Below are positions 17,766 to 18,991 of a stretch of DNA of 18,991 bases, piece by piece. This DNA comes from Prevotella sp. UBA7764. Lineage in GTDB: Bacteria > Bacteroidota > Bacteroidia > Bacteroidales > Bacteroidaceae. The stretch covers positions 7,548 to 26,538 of the forward strand of contig DLDU01000009.1 of assembly GCA_002481295.1 (NCBI GenBank), read 5' to 3'. Numbering within the stretch: position 1 is the first letter of the stretch; each line of letters starts with the position of its first letter. The notes beneath the pieces are model-generated. The model made no database searches, had not been told where the DNA came from, and worked only from the letters and a program-made list of their open reading frames with translations. The translations under genes and the position numbers were made by a program.

Positions 17766-18991
17766 ATGAAGAAAACAGATATTGCATTGATCGGCTTAGG
17801 TTATGTTGGACTGCCTTTGGCTCTGGCCTTCGCAAAACGCTACCACGTTGTAGGATTCGACGTTGACGGTAAAAAATGCAACAACCTCAAAAAGGGACTT
17901 GTCAGCCGTGACCAGTGTGATGCCACAAAGCTTCGCAATGCCTTAGACCATGGTAACTTCCACATTACTAACGAACTAAACGACACCAAGGCATGTAACT
18001 ACTACATCATCGCTGTACCCACACCCGTATCCAAAGACTATCACGCCGACCATACACTGCTGAAAAAGGCCTGCGAAATGGTGGGACAGGTCATCGACAA
18101 AGACGACACTGTCGTCATCGAGTCTACCGTATGGCCGGGAATGACGGAAGAGATCTGTGTGCCCATCCTGGAAAAAGTCTCCGGACTGAAACTCAACACC
18201 GACTTCTTCGTCGGTTATTCACCCGAGCGTATCAACCCTGGTGACAGCCAGCACCCCGTGGAGCGCATCAGAAAGATTGTCTCCGGATCCACTCCTGATA
18301 CGGCGGCCGCTTTAGAGAAACTCTATGGTTCCATCCTGCTCAACGGCACTTACAAGGCTCCCTGCATCCGCGTGGCTGAGGCCAGTAAGGTCATGGAAAA
18401 CTGCCAGCGTGACGTGCTCATCGCCTTTGCCAACGAGATGCACACGATTTTCTCGGCCTTGGGCATCAACACGGAGGATGTCATCGCTGCCGCCTCTACT
18501 AAATGGAACTTCGTGCCTTTGCACCCGGGACTTGTTGGCGGACACTGTATCCCCGTGGATCCCTACTACCTTATTGATAAGGCCGCCACAGCGGATGTCG
18601 ACGCACGACTACTGAAGACGGCAAGAGCTATCAACAACGAAATGGCAATCAGCTATGCCCGACGCATAGCCGCCAGACTCAAAAAGACTGGCGGATCGAG
18701 TGTGCTGCTCCTCGGATTTGCCTTTAAGCCCAACTGCGATGATATTCGTAATACACGTGTCGCGGATGTGTATCATGAACTGGCGAAGACCGTCAGCGAT
18801 ATTACCGTGTGTGATCCGCTCATTGATGTGGAAAAGGCCAAGGCGGAGTATGGTATTAATGTTGTACACAGTGTGCCGCGCAACCGGGACTACGACGTGA
18901 TCGCGATCACCACCGCGCATGATATCTTTGCCCGCGACGCCTTCCTCAACATCGAGCACAAGCCTGTCATGCTCTTATGCGACAAGCCGAC
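17766..18991 (+). CDS. UDP-HexNAc 6-dehydrogenase, TviB/WbpO type (3' end outside window)
   Basis: The frame runs from ATG 17766 to the window end without a stop, giving about 408 residues of a protein usually near 420. The Rossmann motif 'GLGYVGLPLA' (10-19) binds NAD+. 'EASKVMEN' supplies Lys208 and Asn212, and 'GLVGGHCIPVDPYY' holds the catalytic Cys261, the complete set of the UDP-glucose/GDP-mannose dehydrogenase superfamily. The C-terminal part has 'LLGFAFKPNCDDIRNTR', the UDP-binding domain signature. The phrases 'VPTPV', 'ESTVWPG' and 'GYSPERINPGD' resemble TviB (Vi antigen) and WbpO more than UDP-glucose dehydrogenase, so oxidation of UDP-GlcNAc or UDP-GalNAc to the uronic acid is the best guess. 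It lies 9 nt after the GT2 gene and would provide its precursor. UDP-ManNAc dehydrogenase (WecC-like) is a less likely alternative. Confidence 0.9.
   Translation, partial: MKKTDIALIGLGYVGLPLALAFAKRYHVVGFDVDGKKCNNLKKGLVSRDQCDATKLRNALDHGNFHITNELNDTKACNYYIIAVPTPVSKDYHADHTLLKKACEMVGQVIDKDDTVVIESTVWPGMTEEICVPILEKVSGLKLNTDFFVGYSPERINPGDSQHPVERIRKIVSGSTPDTAAALEKLYGSILLNGTYKAPCIRVAEASKVMENCQRDVLIAFANEMHTIFSALGINTEDVIAAASTKWNFVPLHPGLVGGHCIPVDPYYLIDKAATADVDARLLKTARAINNEMAISYARRIAARLKKTGGSSVLLLGFAFKPNCDDIRNTRVADVYHELAKTVSDITVCDPLIDVEKAKAEYGINVVHSVPRNRDYDVIAITTAHDIFARDAFLNIEHKPVMLLCDKP

Overview
The window looks like chromosomal DNA of a Bacteroidota bacterium, probably Prevotella or a close relative. 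The evidence is a SusE/F-type glycan-binding protein next to GH66 and GH97 enzymes, lipoproteins with Ser/Asp-rich residues after the lipid-anchored Cys, a Bacteroides-type promoter (TTGC, 19 nt, TACCTTTG) and few strong Shine-Dalgarno sites. The genus is an inference. All genes lie on the + strand.

Region 1 (1-5043) is the 3' part of a polysaccharide utilization locus for an alpha-glucan, most likely dextran. It holds the C-terminal part of a SusE/SusF-like protein, a GH66 dextranase lipoprotein and a SusB-like GH97 alpha-glucosidase. The first would bind glucan at the surface, the second cut it internally, and the third release glucose in the periplasm. A hairpin with a T-rich tail (5133-5172) ends this unit. 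SusC/SusD genes would lie upstream, outside the window.

Region 2 (5250-6668) is a sodium/solute symporter gene of visibly higher G+C than its surroundings. A 340-nt non-coding stretch (6669-7008) follows. It carries a good Bacteroides promoter, a possible short leader ORF and two hairpins.

Region 3 (7009-18991, open at the right edge) looks like one long operon for making and exporting an acidic exopolysaccharide. In order it encodes two paralogous, probably surface-exposed lipoproteins (solenoid-like N-terminal half, propeller-like C-terminal half), a TolC-like outer-membrane protein, an HlyD-like membrane-fusion protein, a membrane-anchored protein with a cysteine-rich TackOD1-like zinc domain, a processive GT2 glycosyltransferase and a TviB/WbpO-type UDP-HexNAc 6-dehydrogenase. 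Four of the five genes from TolC onward are separated by 10 nt or less or overlap; one gap is 91 nt. No ABC transporter, Wzx/Wzy or PilZ domain is present.

The proposed model is as follows. The dehydrogenase supplies a UDP-aminouronic acid, the GT2 polymerises and extrudes the chain, and the HlyD and TolC proteins carry it across the envelope. The TackOD1-like protein may sense or regulate, and the twin lipoproteins may hold or organise the polymer outside. This is analogous to the alginate system (Alg8, Alg44, AlgK/AlgE, AlgD) but built from different parts, and it is the most interesting content of the window.
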